From the NCBI RefSeq assembly GCF_005943945.1, contig NZ_CP040710.1:4013501-4077500 (forward strand): a stretch of 64,000 bases of DNA, written 5' to 3'. The first letter of the stretch is position 1; each line of letters opens with the position of its first letter. Under the pieces are notes generated by a model. It made no database searches. It was not told where the DNA came from and saw only the letters and a program-made list of their open reading frames with translations. The translations under genes were made by a program, and so were the position numbers. The stretch is from Aggregatimonas sangjinii (lineage in GTDB: Bacteria > Bacteroidota > Bacteroidia > Flavobacteriales > Flavobacteriaceae). Shown here piece by piece: positions 15,885-23,787 of this stretch.

Positions 15885-17438
15885 TTACTCTTCTATTTCA
15901 ACCTGTGATTTGAATTCCTGAATCGCTTGGTTGGGTGCGATAATGTCATAGCCCTTCCAGAATTCAGGGTCATAATTGGGTAGATAGGTCGGGAGTACGT
16001 TGTTGTGTTCCTTAAAAGCCTCGAAAGCACCGGTATTGATCTGATCATAGTCGAAGACGACCATTTCATATCTGTTTCTGGAGCCAAAGGCCGCATCTAC
16101 TTTGAGCGATAATTCGTTCTGCCTACGGCGCCCTTTTACATTTTTGTTCTTTTCGATAATTTTGACCGGACGTTTGAACCCTACCCGATTTCCTTTGAGG
16201 ATATTGTAATAGCGTAAATGGTACAACCCATCCTTCCCTTTACTGAAAATAACCTCTCCTTTGGCCAAATACTCATTTAAGGAAACACCCAAGAGCTTGA
16301 ATTTTCTAAGGGGATCCACATTTTCAAAATCCATACGTAGCAGGGCGAAATCATCGGAATTGACATACAGCCTGCCTTTATATTCCTGCGAGCCTTTTGG
16401 GGAAAAAGAAATCACATAAACGGCATCGTTACCGATATAGGTGAAATTTTCCAAAGCGAGATGGTAACGGCCGGGCCTAAAAAGAACATTGTAATCGGAA
16501 TCTTCGAAGACGGGAATATTCTCGTACAGATTGCCCAGTGTCTTGCGTTGGTAGGAAGCGAAGAATTTTTTCCGCTCCTCTTTATTTTTCTTCTCTTTCT
16601 CCAAAGCCTTTTGTAGTGCTTCGGAATCTGTGGAATCTACCTCGGTTACGCTCAGCTCCAAAGAATCCAACTTCGTTCCGAACAGTCCCGACTTGATCTT
16701 AAAATAAGAGTCGGTTTTTATATTTTTTTTGACGATTTCGTTAAATCGCGCTTCCAACGCATCATAGTCAAGCTCTTTGCTCTTATCGTAAAGCTCGGAA
16801 GCCTTGATCAAATCGAGTTTTTGTTCATCACCATCACTGCCGCCGTAAAGATCACCCAATATTTCGGTATAGAAGGTGCTGCTTTTGGGCACGGTGCTGA
16901 TCACACTATCCAAAAACTGCTTGTTGAGTGCTGGAATGGTTGACTTTCTTAAGGTATAATCGGTCTGAATGATATTGTTCTGAAAGGTCTGGCGGAGGAA
17001 GACCCTCTTCTTCGACAGTCCTTGATGGTAGTTTTTTTCGATGTTCTCCTCTACCAGTTCCAAAATTTCTTTTGGGGAGTAGTTCTTGTTCGTAACGATG
17101 ACCGGGTTCAATTCAATGGCCTTCGATTTTAAATAGATGATATTTTCGGTGAATTCATTAATGGGTTTTCCTATGGATTCATAACCGATACAGGATATAA
17201 ACAGCGAATCGCTTTCGTTGACCTTTTCATTCAAACGAAAACTGAAACGGCCTTCCTCGTTCGTTATCATTCCTCTTTTGTTCAACTGTACGGTAACGTA
17301 GGGAATCGGTTCTTGTGTTGTTGAATCTAGGATTACCGAACTAAGGGTTTGTGAATGTCCCTTCCAACAGAGAAAAATAAATAAGGCTACAACGGCAAAT
17401 CGGGTCTTTGGAGGCATAAAAGCGGATTGGTAAAACAA
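15885..17438 (-). CDS. Carboxypeptidase-regulatory-like exported protein
   Basis: A 517-residue secreted protein with signal peptide ending ..CWKGHSQ; an alternative ATG at 17417 (MPPKTRF) would shorten the N-terminus by 7 residues. Residues about 30-110 are a CarboxypepD_reg-like domain (ILDSTTQEPIPYVTVQLNKRGMITNEEGRFSF, FISCIGYES), a fold common at the N-terminus of Bacteroidota outer-membrane proteins. The remainder is a Bacteroidota-specific beta-rich region without a barrel-like end (ends in VEIEE). A charged linker (KKNKEERKKF) lies near residue 285. Function unknown. It has its own terminator. Confidence 0.8.
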   Translation of the reverse strand: MFYQSAFMPPKTRFAVVALFIFLCWKGHSQTLSSVILDSTTQEPIPYVTVQLNKRGMITNEEGRFSFRLNEKVNESDSLFISCIGYESIGKPINEFTENIIYLKSKAIELNPVIVTNKNYSPKEILELVEENIEKNYHQGLSKKRVFLRQTFQNNIIQTDYTLRKSTIPALNKQFLDSVISTVPKSSTFYTEILGDLYGGSDGDEQKLDLIKASELYDKSKELDYDALEARFNEIVKKNIKTDSYFKIKSGLFGTKLDSLELSVTEVDSTDSEALQKALEKEKKNKEERKKFFASYQRKTLGNLYENIPVFEDSDYNVLFRPGRYHLALENFTYIGNDAVYVISFSPKGSQEYKGRLYVNSDDFALLRMDFENVDPLRKFKLLGVSLNEYLAKGEVIFSKGKDGLYHLRYYNILKGNRVGFKRPVKIIEKNKNVKGRRRQNELSLKVDAAFGSRNRYEMVVFDYDQINTGAFEAFKEHNNVLPTYLPNYDPEFWKGYDIIAPNQAIQEFKSQVEIEE

Positions 17439-17509
17439 AAAAAAGCATACCTTGGAAACCTAGGCTCCTATTTTTGTTTTTTTTAATACCTATTTATTGT
17501 TTTTTTAAC

Positions 17510-17526
17510 GCGCTAAGGGCTAGCGC
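17510..17526. terminator. Weak hairpin after the feo locus
   Basis: GCGCTA-AGGGC-TAGCGC forms a short stem 45 bases beyond the stop of the small Feo gene. It lacks a good T run on either strand, so termination is only possible. Confidence 0.3.
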
Positions 17527-17570
17527 TTCGAGTGGAAGACGAAATAGGTGCGTATTTGTTACTCCAAAAA

Positions 17571-17717
17571 TCAGTGACAGCCGCAATCATCATGACCACA
17601 GGCTTTGGCATTCTTTTTTGATACAAAAAGCCGCTTTGGCAAGAAGAATTTCTTTACGAGGTATCCGATAGCAAGTGCTAGAGTGAAGTAAACCAAAATA
17701 GATTGAAGAAGTGCCAT
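17571..17717 (-). CDS. FeoB-associated Cys-rich membrane protein
   Basis: A 48-residue ORF that is easily missed. It starts at ATG (complement of 17715-17717), has one membrane helix (ILVYFTLALAIGYLV), a short basic stretch (KKFFLPKRLFVSKKNAK) and ends in a metal-binding-like tail, CGHDDCGCH. This is the layout of the small FeoB-associated Cys-rich proteins found beside feoB in Bacteroidota. It lies 142 bases downstream of feoB in the same direction. It probably assists iron transfer at the inner membrane; the exact role is not established. Its leader shares TATTTAGATT with feoA at the same distance from the start. Confidence 0.85.
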   Translation of the reverse strand: MALLQSILVYFTLALAIGYLVKKFFLPKRLFVSKKNAKACGHDDCGCH

Positions 17718-17859
17718 TTATATTTAGATTAAAGAATCTAGAGCCAAGAGTCTAGATAAAAAACTTACGATTACAGGCTATGCTATGTGAAAATCCTCGG
17801 ATTTCCAATACTATTTTCGGTCTTGTCTCTTGATTCTAATGGCGCAGCGGTCTATATTA

Positions 17860-20097
17860 TCATTTCAAAACCTGATACGCTATTAAAGCAACAATATACG
17901 CAAAAAGGCTCATAAATACGAGTTGGGCCGCGGGCCATTTCCATGAATTCGTTTCTTTTTTAACAATGGCCAAGGTACTCATACACTGCATGGCAAAGGC
18001 GTAGAACAACAAAAGCGAAATCCCGGATGCCATGTTGAACAAAGGTTTGTTCGTTTTGTAGTTCATCTCTGCCGCCATTCTGTTTTTAATGGTATCCTCT
18101 TCGTCGCTTCCTACACTATATATCGTGGCGAGTGTTCCCACAAAAACCTCCCTGGCCGCGAAGGATGTTAAAACCGCTATACCAATTTTCCAGTCATAGC
18201 CCAAAGGCTTTACCACCGGTTCGATTGCCCTGCCCATATAACCCATATACGAATTCTCCAGTTTAAAACCTGCGATTTCCTGGTTCACGGCCAATTCGTT
18301 AAGAATGTTTTTGCGAGCCGTTACAGAATCCGTTACCGCTTTGTTCGTTATCCGATACGTACCTTTTTCTATACTATCGTTCAAAGCTGAACGATAGGTA
18401 GCGAGTTCGGTGGCTATATTTAATCGATTAAAATCGGTAAAACCTTCGGAAGCAATCCTCTTTTCTACGATGGATTCCGCATTTTTAAAATTATCGGAGA
18501 CTCCGTTCGAACCCAAAAACCATAGGATAATACTGATGGCCAAGATGATTTTACCGGCCCCGAAAACGAAACTTTTGGTTTTTTCCCAAACGGTATAAGC
18601 CACGTTCTTTAACAGCGGTAGTTTGTAATTGGGCATTTCAACAACAAAGAACGATCGGCTTTTGATCTTCATGATCTTGTTCAACACCATGGCGGCCAAA
18701 ATCGCGGCTCCAAAACCGATCAGGTAAAGTAGCATTAAGGTCAACGCTTGGTAACTTAAGCCAAAGACGCTTCCCTCGGGTATCACCAAAGCAATAATTA
18801 TTAGATAAATAGGAAGCCGCGCGGAACAGGTCGTAAAAGGGGTGACGAGAATCGTTATCAATCGTTCTTTCCAGCTTTCGATAGTACGGGTGGCCATAAT
18901 CGCCGGAATCGCGCACGCGGTACCAGAAATCAGGGGCACCACACTCTTACCGCTCAAACCGAACGGGCGCATGACCCTATCCATTAGAAAGACTACTCGG
19001 CTCATGTATCCGGTCTCCTCTAACAGCGAAATGAACAGAAATAGAAAAGCGATTTGCGGGATAAAAATGACGATACCTCCGATACCCGCTAGTATCCCTT
19101 CGGCCAATAAATTGGTAAACACCCCGGCAGGCAATGTCTTTTTGACCCACTCACTGGAAGCGGCGAAAAACTCGTCTATGTAATCCTGCGGTACGCTACT
19201 CCATTCATAAATGGCCTGAAAAATGGTCAACAATATGAGAAAGAATATCAGATAACCGAATACTTTATGCGTTAGCACCTTATCGAATGTTGCTCGTAAA
19301 CCCTTGGCCGCATTGACATCTACCGTATGGGTTTCCTTCAGAATACCGTTGATGAACTGATACCTAAGTATGGTTTCTTTTTGCTGTAACCTCTTTAATT
19401 CGGACTTTGACTTCGTGGAAAAAGAAGAAGTATCCTTAATCAACTTCTTTTCGATGGGCATAAAGTTGACATCCTGGGTGATGACCAACCATAATTTGTA
19501 AAGGTCTTGTTTGGGAAAGGTTTCTTTTAGACCATCGAGATATGTTGGGTCGATTACTGAAATATCGACATTCGGGCGATCAGATAAGTTTTTGAAATCA
19601 CCGATTAATTCCTTCAATCGTTCGATTCCCGTATTTTTTCGGGTACTGACCAAGGCGATTTTGGTGTTGAGTTTTTCCTCCAATAGGGGAATATCCAATG
19701 AGATTCCCGTGCGCGACATACGGTCGGCCATATTGATGACCAAAATCGTTGGAATCTTAAGGTCCTTGATTTGGGTAAACAACAACAAGTTTCGCTTAAG
19801 ATTCTCTACATCGCTGATAACGACGGCCACATCGGGGTGGTCTTTGTCATTCTTGTTAAGCAGCAATTCTACCGCTACGCTTTCATCCAGTGAGGTGGTA
19901 TTGAGACTATACGTTCCAGGAAGATCTAGAATGTGGGCCTTTACCCCACGGGCGAGTTTGCAAATACCTTCCTTTTTCTCGACCGTGATACCGGGGTAGT
20001 TACCGACTTTTTGTTTAAGACCCGTCAATTCGTTGAACACCGATGTCTTTCCGGTATTCGGGTTTCCGATAAGCGCGACCTTGATTTGCTTACTCAT
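17860..20097 (-). CDS. feoB: Ferrous iron transporter FeoB
   Basis: A 745-residue inner-membrane GTP-dependent Fe(II) transporter. The N-terminal G domain shows G1 GNPNTGKTS (residues 11-19), G2 YPGITVEKKEG, G3 DLPGTYSL and G4 NMAD. The helical region and two Gate motifs follow (GYMSRVVFLMDRVMRPFGLSGKSVVPLISGTACAIPAIM and SSFAAREVFVGTLATIYSVG, reading LTSFAAREVF in this protein). Length and domain order are normal for the family. The start overlaps the end of feoA by four bases (ATGA type), so they are co-translated. Confidence 0.97.
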   Translation of the reverse strand: MSKQIKVALIGNPNTGKTSVFNELTGLKQKVGNYPGITVEKKEGICKLARGVKAHILDLPGTYSLNTTSLDESVAVELLLNKNDKDHPDVAVVISDVENLKRNLLLFTQIKDLKIPTILVINMADRMSRTGISLDIPLLEEKLNTKIALVSTRKNTGIERLKELIGDFKNLSDRPNVDISVIDPTYLDGLKETFPKQDLYKLWLVITQDVNFMPIEKKLIKDTSSFSTKSKSELKRLQQKETILRYQFINGILKETHTVDVNAAKGLRATFDKVLTHKVFGYLIFFLILLTIFQAIYEWSSVPQDYIDEFFAASSEWVKKTLPAGVFTNLLAEGILAGIGGIVIFIPQIAFLFLFISLLEETGYMSRVVFLMDRVMRPFGLSGKSVVPLISGTACAIPAIMATRTIESWKERLITILVTPFTTCSARLPIYLIIIALVIPEGSVFGLSYQALTLMLLYLIGFGAAILAAMVLNKIMKIKSRSFFVVEMPNYKLPLLKNVAYTVWEKTKSFVFGAGKIILAISIILWFLGSNGVSDNFKNAESIVEKRIASEGFTDFNRLNIATELATYRSALNDSIEKGTYRITNKAVTDSVTARKNILNELAVNQEIAGFKLENSYMGYMGRAIEPVVKPLGYDWKIGIAVLTSFAAREVFVGTLATIYSVGSDEEDTIKNRMAAEMNYKTNKPLFNMASGISLLLFYAFAMQCMSTLAIVKKETNSWKWPAAQLVFMSLFAYIVALIAYQVLK

Positions 20098-20336
20098 TTG
20101 AACTCGTCTTCAATGATATCCAACTCGATCAAAAAGGCCATCGCGCGGCGAATCGCGATATGTGACCCATTAACATTGATATAGATAGGGTCTTTTAGGG
20201 GCGCTATTTGTATGAGCTCTATTTCGTTACCGGGTAGGCAACCAAGTTCCAATAACTTGATGGGTAGCATATCATCTTTAAATTCCTTGATGATGCCTTT
20301 CTGTCCACGTTTCAGATGCGCAACGGTAGTTCCCAA
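20094..20336 (-). CDS. feoA: FeoA SH3-like iron transport protein
   Basis: An 80-residue FeoA-domain protein: TTVAHLKRGQKGIIKEF, LLELGCLPGNEIELIQIAPLKDPIYINVNGSHIAIRRAMA. It begins with TTG (complement of 20334-20336), as no in-frame ATG precedes the conserved LKRGQ. It overlaps feoB by four bases. FeoA is thought to bind the cytosolic part of FeoB and to support iron uptake. No clear Fur box was recognised upstream. Confidence 0.93.
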   Translation of the reverse strand: MGTTVAHLKRGQKGIIKEFKDDMLPIKLLELGCLPGNEIELIQIAPLKDPIYINVNGSHIAIRRAMAFLIELDIIEDEFK

Positions 20337-20441
20337 TTTTTATTTAGATTGATTATAATTAAGGGCGAATTTAAGGGAAAATACTGAATTAATTGGCGTT
20401 TGTTCAAAAAAAGGAATCTTGCTAGTGCTGGAGAAAAAGTT

Positions 20442-20585
20442 GGCAATTGGTAGTAGCGGTTTGCAGTAAAAGTAGAGGTTCGAAATGAAAGGTAAATTAC
20501 CGTGGATTTTATCTTGCTCTTTAGCAAAACTTGATTTCGAATGAAAACCTACGCTTCCAACTTCCTACTGCAAACTGTTATTGCC
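20442..20585. repeat. Spaced inverted repeat between feoA and the SCO gene
   Basis: GTTTGCAGTA at 20459-20468 is matched by TACTGCAAAC at 20566-20575, and GGCAAT at 20442-20447 by ATTGCC at 20580-20585. The roughly 100-base interior has no ORF. The motif resembles intergenic TTTGCAGT(T/A)GGCAGT-like low-complexity repeats of Flavobacteria. Confidence 0.5.
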
Positions 20586-21259
20586 TACTCTTTATAGGAT
20601 GCCTTTAAAACCGCGAGATCCTCCATCAACTTGTCCATGTCCTCGGTTTTGGTGCCATCGTAATACCCTCGCACCTGCCTTTTTTTATCGACCAAGACAA
20701 AATTCTCTGTGTGGATCATATCGAACGGGCCACCATCACCATCGGTCTTGACGACCATATAGGACTTTCGCGCCAATTCATAAATCTGTTTTTTATCGCC
20801 GGTTACTAAGTTCCATTTGGTATCATTAACTCCTTTTTCCATAGCGTACTTCTTGAGCTGGGCTACCGAATCGATTTCGGGGGTAACCGAATGGGAGAGC
20901 AACAACACCTCATCGTCATTGACCAAACGTTCCTGAATGTCGGCCATGTTCTGGGTCATAATCGGGCAAATGGTTGGGCAAGTGGTGAAAAAAAAATCGG
21001 CGATGTAAATCTTATTTTCATAATCCTTTTCGGTGACCGTTTCGCCGTTCTGGTTGACAAGCGAAAAGTCTGCAACAGCATGATATTTCTTTTTAAACTG
21101 GACTGAACTGTCCACCAACTCCGGATTCACCATGCTAGGCTGGTAAACAGGCAGTTTTATAGGCGGTTGCAAGGCATTGTAGAAGAGGTAAACAATAATG
21201 GCCGAAAGCGCCAGAAGCGTCAAACCGAAGAATTTGTATTTGCCAAAAAAGGAAAGCAT
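20585..21259 (-). CDS. SCO1/SenC-family copper chaperone/thioredoxin-like protein
   Basis: The ATG at 21259 is chosen (224 residues), because the longer TTG start at 21274 lies inside the -7 box. One membrane anchor (FFGLTLLALSAIIVYLFY) is followed by a periplasmic thioredoxin fold. The copper/redox motif C-x3-C is in FFFTTCPTICPIMTQ, with the conserved distal His in MIHTENFVLVD. SCO proteins help deliver copper to the CuA site of cytochrome c oxidase. No oxidase genes are adjacent here, so its partner lies elsewhere. Confidence 0.92.
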   Translation of the reverse strand: MLSFFGKYKFFGLTLLALSAIIVYLFYNALQPPIKLPVYQPSMVNPELVDSSVQFKKKYHAVADFSLVNQNGETVTEKDYENKIYIADFFFTTCPTICPIMTQNMADIQERLVNDDEVLLLSHSVTPEIDSVAQLKKYAMEKGVNDTKWNLVTGDKKQIYELARKSYMVVKTDGDGGPFDMIHTENFVLVDKKRQVRGYYDGTKTEDMDKLMEDLAVLKASYKE

Positions 21260-21271
21260 ATTTTCTTTTTG

Positions 21272-21279
21272 CAAAGATA
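21272..21279 (-). promoter_or_regulatory. -7 box TATCTTTG for the SCO gene
   Basis: The complement reads TATCTTTG, matching TAnnTTTG, 12 bases before the chosen ATG. It makes the upstream TTG codon unusable and implies a very short leader. Confidence 0.5.
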
Positions 21280-21386
21280 CGCTACTGGCTTAGGCGTTTC
21301 AAGAAATTTTAGCACAATAGCTCCTAAATGTTTCATAAATCGGATGGCCAAGATTTACTATCTTTTTTTTAGCGAACCTAAAGATG

Positions 21387-21394
21387 TACTTTTG
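21387..21394 (+). promoter_or_regulatory. -7 box TACTTTTG for rseP
   Basis: TACTTTTG fits TAnnTTTG and is followed by an AGGAGA sequence at 21407-21412, eight bases before the rseP ATG. A T-rich stretch lies where the -33 box should be. Confidence 0.5.
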
Positions 21395-21420
21395 TGCGTT
21401 CATTTTAGGAGAAAATATAC

Positions 21421-22776
21421 ATGAGTCCCGTAGCAATACAGATTATCCAGTTTTTTATCAGCCTCTCTTTACTTATCGTTTTGCACGAATTGGGGCATTT
21501 TATTCCCGCCAAGATATTTAAGACAAGAGTGGAGAAATTCTATCTTTTCTTTGATGTGAAGTTTTCGCTTTTTAAAAAGAAAATCGGGGAAACGGTTTAC
21601 GGTATCGGGTGGTTGCCTTTGGGTGGTTATGTGAAAATCGCCGGCATGATCGATGAAAGTATGGATACAGAGGCCATGGCGGAAGAACCCAAACCATGGG
21701 AATTTCGCAGCAAACCGGCATGGCAACGCTTGATAATCATGCTAGGCGGCGTTACCGTAAATTTCGTCCTTGCGGTGCTCATCTACATCGCTTTGGCTTA
21801 TGCCTATGGAAAACAATTCATTCCAATGGATAGCTTAACGGATGGAGTAAACGTAGTCGAAAAGGAAATCGGGGACAAAGTCGGTATTCAAACAGGCGAT
21901 AAGATCCTTGCTGTCGATGGTAATAAAATCGAGGAGTTCAGAAGTGTTTTTATGGAACTTGTGAACGGCAATACAATGACTATTGAGCGTGACGGGCGTA
22001 CCATCGAACAGGAAATCCCTGTCGATTTCATCGCCACCTTATTGGAAGACGAAGAAAGAATGCGTTTTCTTAGTCCGCGAATACCCTTTGTCATCGGAGC
22101 TGTCTCGGACGATTCACCAAATAAAGACTCGGGATTACTACCCAAAGATCACATTGTTCAAATCGCAGGACAGAAAATAAAGTATTTTGACGAAGCCAAA
22201 CTGATTTTAGAGCGGTACAAAGGACAAAAAATCAAACTTACCGTAGCTCGGGATGAAGGTGTCATGACGCAGATACCGGTTTCCATTACCGATTCGGCTA
22301 CCGTCGGCGTGGCCTTGGGGGGTATGAGTTACGAAGACTTAGAGGCTAAAGGCATTCTAAAACTTGAAACAAAGAAGTATTCGTTCGTTGAATCCATTCC
22401 TGCGGGAATCGATGAAGGGGTAAATACTTTGGTCAATTATGTAAAGCAGCTTAAAAAAATATTCAATCCGGAGACCGGAGCTTATAAGGGCGTGGGAGGA
22501 TTTGCGGCCATCGGCCAACTCTTCCCGGAAACATGGGATTGGCCTACGTTTTGGAGCAGGACCGCTTTTATTTCCATCATCTTGGCCTTTATGAATATCT
22601 TGCCCATTCCGGCGTTGGATGGGGGTCATGTTACCTTTTTGTTGTACGAAATGATTACCGGCAGAAAGCCGAGCGATAAATTTTTGGAATATGCGCAGAT
22701 GACCGGATTTTTTATCCTGATCGCATTGCTGTTGTTCGCCAATGGGAACGACGTGTACAAATGGCTCTTTAAGTGA
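21421..22776 (+). CDS. rseP: RIP site-2 metalloprotease RseP
   Basis: A 451-residue multi-pass membrane zinc protease. The active-site HEXXH is in LHELGHFIPAKIF (about residues 22-26 of the protein) and the third ligand motif is LDGGH near residue 400 (ALDGGHVTFLL). Two PDZ-like segments lie between (about 115-190 and 205-300). The family cuts membrane-anchored anti-sigma factors and leader peptides. The anti-sigma factor encoded at 14436-15236 is a possible local substrate, which is inference. A Shine-Dalgarno-like AGGAGA precedes the start, rather strong for this phylum. Confidence 0.96.
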   Translation: MSPVAIQIIQFFISLSLLIVLHELGHFIPAKIFKTRVEKFYLFFDVKFSLFKKKIGETVYGIGWLPLGGYVKIAGMIDESMDTEAMAEEPKPWEFRSKPAWQRLIIMLGGVTVNFVLAVLIYIALAYAYGKQFIPMDSLTDGVNVVEKEIGDKVGIQTGDKILAVDGNKIEEFRSVFMELVNGNTMTIERDGRTIEQEIPVDFIATLLEDEERMRFLSPRIPFVIGAVSDDSPNKDSGLLPKDHIVQIAGQKIKYFDEAKLILERYKGQKIKLTVARDEGVMTQIPVSITDSATVGVALGGMSYEDLEAKGILKLETKKYSFVESIPAGIDEGVNTLVNYVKQLKKIFNPETGAYKGVGGFAAIGQLFPETWDWPTFWSRTAFISIILAFMNILPIPALDGGHVTFLLYEMITGRKPSDKFLEYAQMTGFFILIALLLFANGNDVYKWLFK

Positions 22777-22789
22777 GAGCCCTTTAAAC

Positions 22790-22805
22790 CATAGCTTAGG
22801 CTATG
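22790..22805. terminator. Short hairpin after rseP
   Basis: CATAGC-TTAG-GCTATG, 14 bases after the rseP stop, followed by an AT-rich run; a second small stem AGGTCA/TGACCT lies at 22825-22842. Either could end the rseP transcript, but both are weak. Confidence 0.35.
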
Positions 22806-22898
22806 CTTAAATATTTTGCCTAAAAGGTCAAAAAAATGACCTGTAATAATTCTAATCACAAAAACTTAAACAGGCTCTAAAAAACGACTTGCTTTTTG

Positions 22899-22929
22899 TT
22901 TGTCGGATTTTAAAAAACAATTATATTTG
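22899..22929 (+). promoter_or_regulatory. Promoter of the tRNA-Asn operon
   Basis: TTTG at 22899-22902, a 19-base spacer and TATATTTG at 22922-22929 make a textbook Bacteroidota promoter. Transcription would run through about 140 bases, including a GC-rich hairpin near 22955-22980, into the tRNA genes. Confidence 0.8.
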
Positions 22930-23075
22930 CACCCTCCTTTGCGACACTATGTGCCGCTTCGGCGGGCAGGCCCGCTGAAAAAGGTTTTAAATAACTACCA
23001 TCAGGGTTAGTTTGAACCTAATTGGGTACAAAAATAAAGGTTGGCAATCCTTATAAAATTGCAGGAAAAACATTT

Positions 23076-23163
23076 TCCTCCTTAGTTCAGTTGGTTAGAG
23101 CATCTGACTGTTAATCAGAGCCCCGATAGCTATCGGGGTTGGTTCGAGCCCAAGAGGGGAGCA
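23076..23163 (+). pseudogene. tRNA-Asn copy with palindrome in its variable loop
   Basis: The 5' half (acceptor strand, D arm, anticodon arm with GTT) matches the intact copy at 23210 except one D-stem change (GCTC to GTTC, still pairable). After the anticodon arm, the five-base variable region plus first T-stem base is replaced by CCCCGATAGCTATCGGGG, a perfect palindrome. One G is also missing in the 3' acceptor strand, so pairing at positions 1-2 is lost, and the T stem has a mismatch. A tRNA with an enlarged class II-like variable arm is possible, but a decayed copy is more likely. Confidence 0.75.
23121..23138. repeat. 18-base palindrome inserted in the tRNA copy
   Basis: CCCCGATAGCTATCGGGG is perfectly self-complementary. 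Partial copies are seen near 23624 (GCCCCGATA) and at 54068-54081 (TCGGGATAGCTATC), so it looks like a dispersed hairpin element. Confidence 0.75.
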
Positions 23164-23209
23164 AGATACGGAGGTTGGCAATCCTTTTAAAATTGCGAGG
23201 AAGACATTT

Positions 23210-23283
23210 TCCTCCTTAGCTCAGTTGGTTAGAGCATCTGACTGTTAATCAGAGGGTCCTTGGTTCGAGCCCAAGAGGGGGAG
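23210..23283 (+). tRNA. tRNA-Asn (anticodon GTT)
   Basis: Full 74-base cloverleaf: acceptor TCCTCCT/AGGGGGA, D stem GCTC/GAGC, anticodon stem TCTGA/TCAGA with loop CTGTTAA, T stem CTTGG/CCAAG with loop TTCGAGC, discriminator G followed by CA. The 37 bases before it repeat those before the upstream copy, so the pair arose by tandem duplication. Confidence 0.95.
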
Positions 23284-23286
23284 CAA

Positions 23287-23317
23287 AAAGACTACACTTA
23301 GGTGTGGTCTTTTCTGT
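23287..23317 (+). terminator. Terminator of the tRNA operon
   Basis: An 11-pair stem, AAAGACTACAC with GTGTGGTCTTT (one U-G pair), loop TTAG, then TTCTG and more T. It starts four bases after the tRNA. Confidence 0.85.
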
Positions 23318-23333
23318 TTTATCATATACTCCG

Positions 23334-23618
23334 ATGCACTACATCTACATCTTGTATTCAATAGAACTGAACCGCTTCTATACCGGTCAGACATCCAATG
23401 TCGAAATCAGGAAGGACTTTCACGACCAAGCACCACCAAATAAGTTCACCGCACAGGCCAAGGATTGGGAATTATTTCATGAAATAGCGTGTCAAACCAA
23501 AGAACAGGCATTGAAAATAGAGATGCATATCAAACGGATGAAGTCCAGTACCTATATCAAAAATTTGAAAAAATATCCCGAAATAACCGAAAAACTACTT
23601 GAAAGATATAAAAGGTAA
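23334..23618 (+). CDS. GIY-YIG nuclease family protein
   Basis: The ATG at 23334 gives a 94-residue protein beginning MHYIYILYS, which is where the family starts; a longer upstream frame would begin within the tRNA terminator region. The YIY...FYTGQT core corresponds to GIY-YIG, and later segments (RKDFHDQAPPNKFTAQAKDWELFHEIACQTKEQALKIEMHIKRMKS) follow the small stand-alone UPF0213-like pattern. The usual Arg of the active site may be R27 (VEIRKDFH). Such genes often lie beside tRNA genes in Bacteroidota. Whether it cuts DNA here is not known. Confidence 0.85.
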   Translation: MHYIYILYSIELNRFYTGQTSNVEIRKDFHDQAPPNKFTAQAKDWELFHEIACQTKEQALKIEMHIKRMKSSTYIKNLKKYPEITEKLLERYKR

Positions 23619-23653
23619 TCTGAGCCCCGATACAATAGGGAAAGAGTGGAGCA
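23617..23653 (+). pseudogene. Possible tRNA 3'-end relic with palindrome remnant
   Basis: AATCTGAGCCCCGATA followed by ...AGAGTGGAGCA resembles, in order, the anticodon-arm end, the inserted palindrome and the 3' end of the copy at 23076. It overlaps the stop codon of the GIY-YIG gene. Degenerate, and judged by eye. Confidence 0.35.
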
Positions 23654-23663
23654 TTAGAGAAAG

Positions 23664-23691
23664 ACCGTTCAAGAAATTGGACGGTTTTTTT
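23664..23691 (+). terminator. Rho-independent terminator
   Basis: ACCGTTCAA and TTGGACGGT form nine pairs around a GAAA loop, followed by seven T. Serves the GIY-YIG gene. Confidence 0.88.
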
Positions 23692-23716
23692 ATTAGAAAA
23701 TTGTCGTGGGCGAGAA

Positions 23717-23741
23717 GTTCATCCTGAGCGCAGTCGAAGGA
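23717..23741. repeat. Dispersed CATCCTGAGCGCAGTCGAAGG-type element
   Basis: CATCCTGAGCGCAGTCGAAG is a very common intergenic repeat core in Bacteroidota genomes. A degenerate copy, TCGTCCTGAGCGCGATTAAA, lies near 47998-48018. Confidence 0.6.
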
Positions 23742-23758
23742 AGCCCAAGAGGGGGGCG
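23741..23758 (+). pseudogene. tRNA-Asn 3'-end relic
   Basis: AGCCCAAGAGGGGGG copies the T-stem/acceptor 3' end of the intact tRNA-Asn (GAGCCCAAGAGGGGGA). It directly follows the dispersed repeat and is followed by another terminator, as in the intact tRNA locus. Confidence 0.45.
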
Positions 23759-23761
23759 TTC

Positions 23762-23787
23762 AAAGCCGGTCGGTAGATTGGCTTTTT
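23762..23787 (+). terminator. Hairpin terminator after the tRNA relic
   Basis: AAAGCCGGTC pairs with GATTGGCTTT (two G-U pairs) around GGTA, followed by TT. The AAGCCGGTCGG part recurs near 34489 in the decayed region. Confidence 0.6.

Noticed and set aside
20337-20360. TTTAGATTGATTATAATTAA before feoA as a Fur box
   Set aside because: Symmetry is too poor for a Fur or DtxR site; it may only be an A/T-rich leader.
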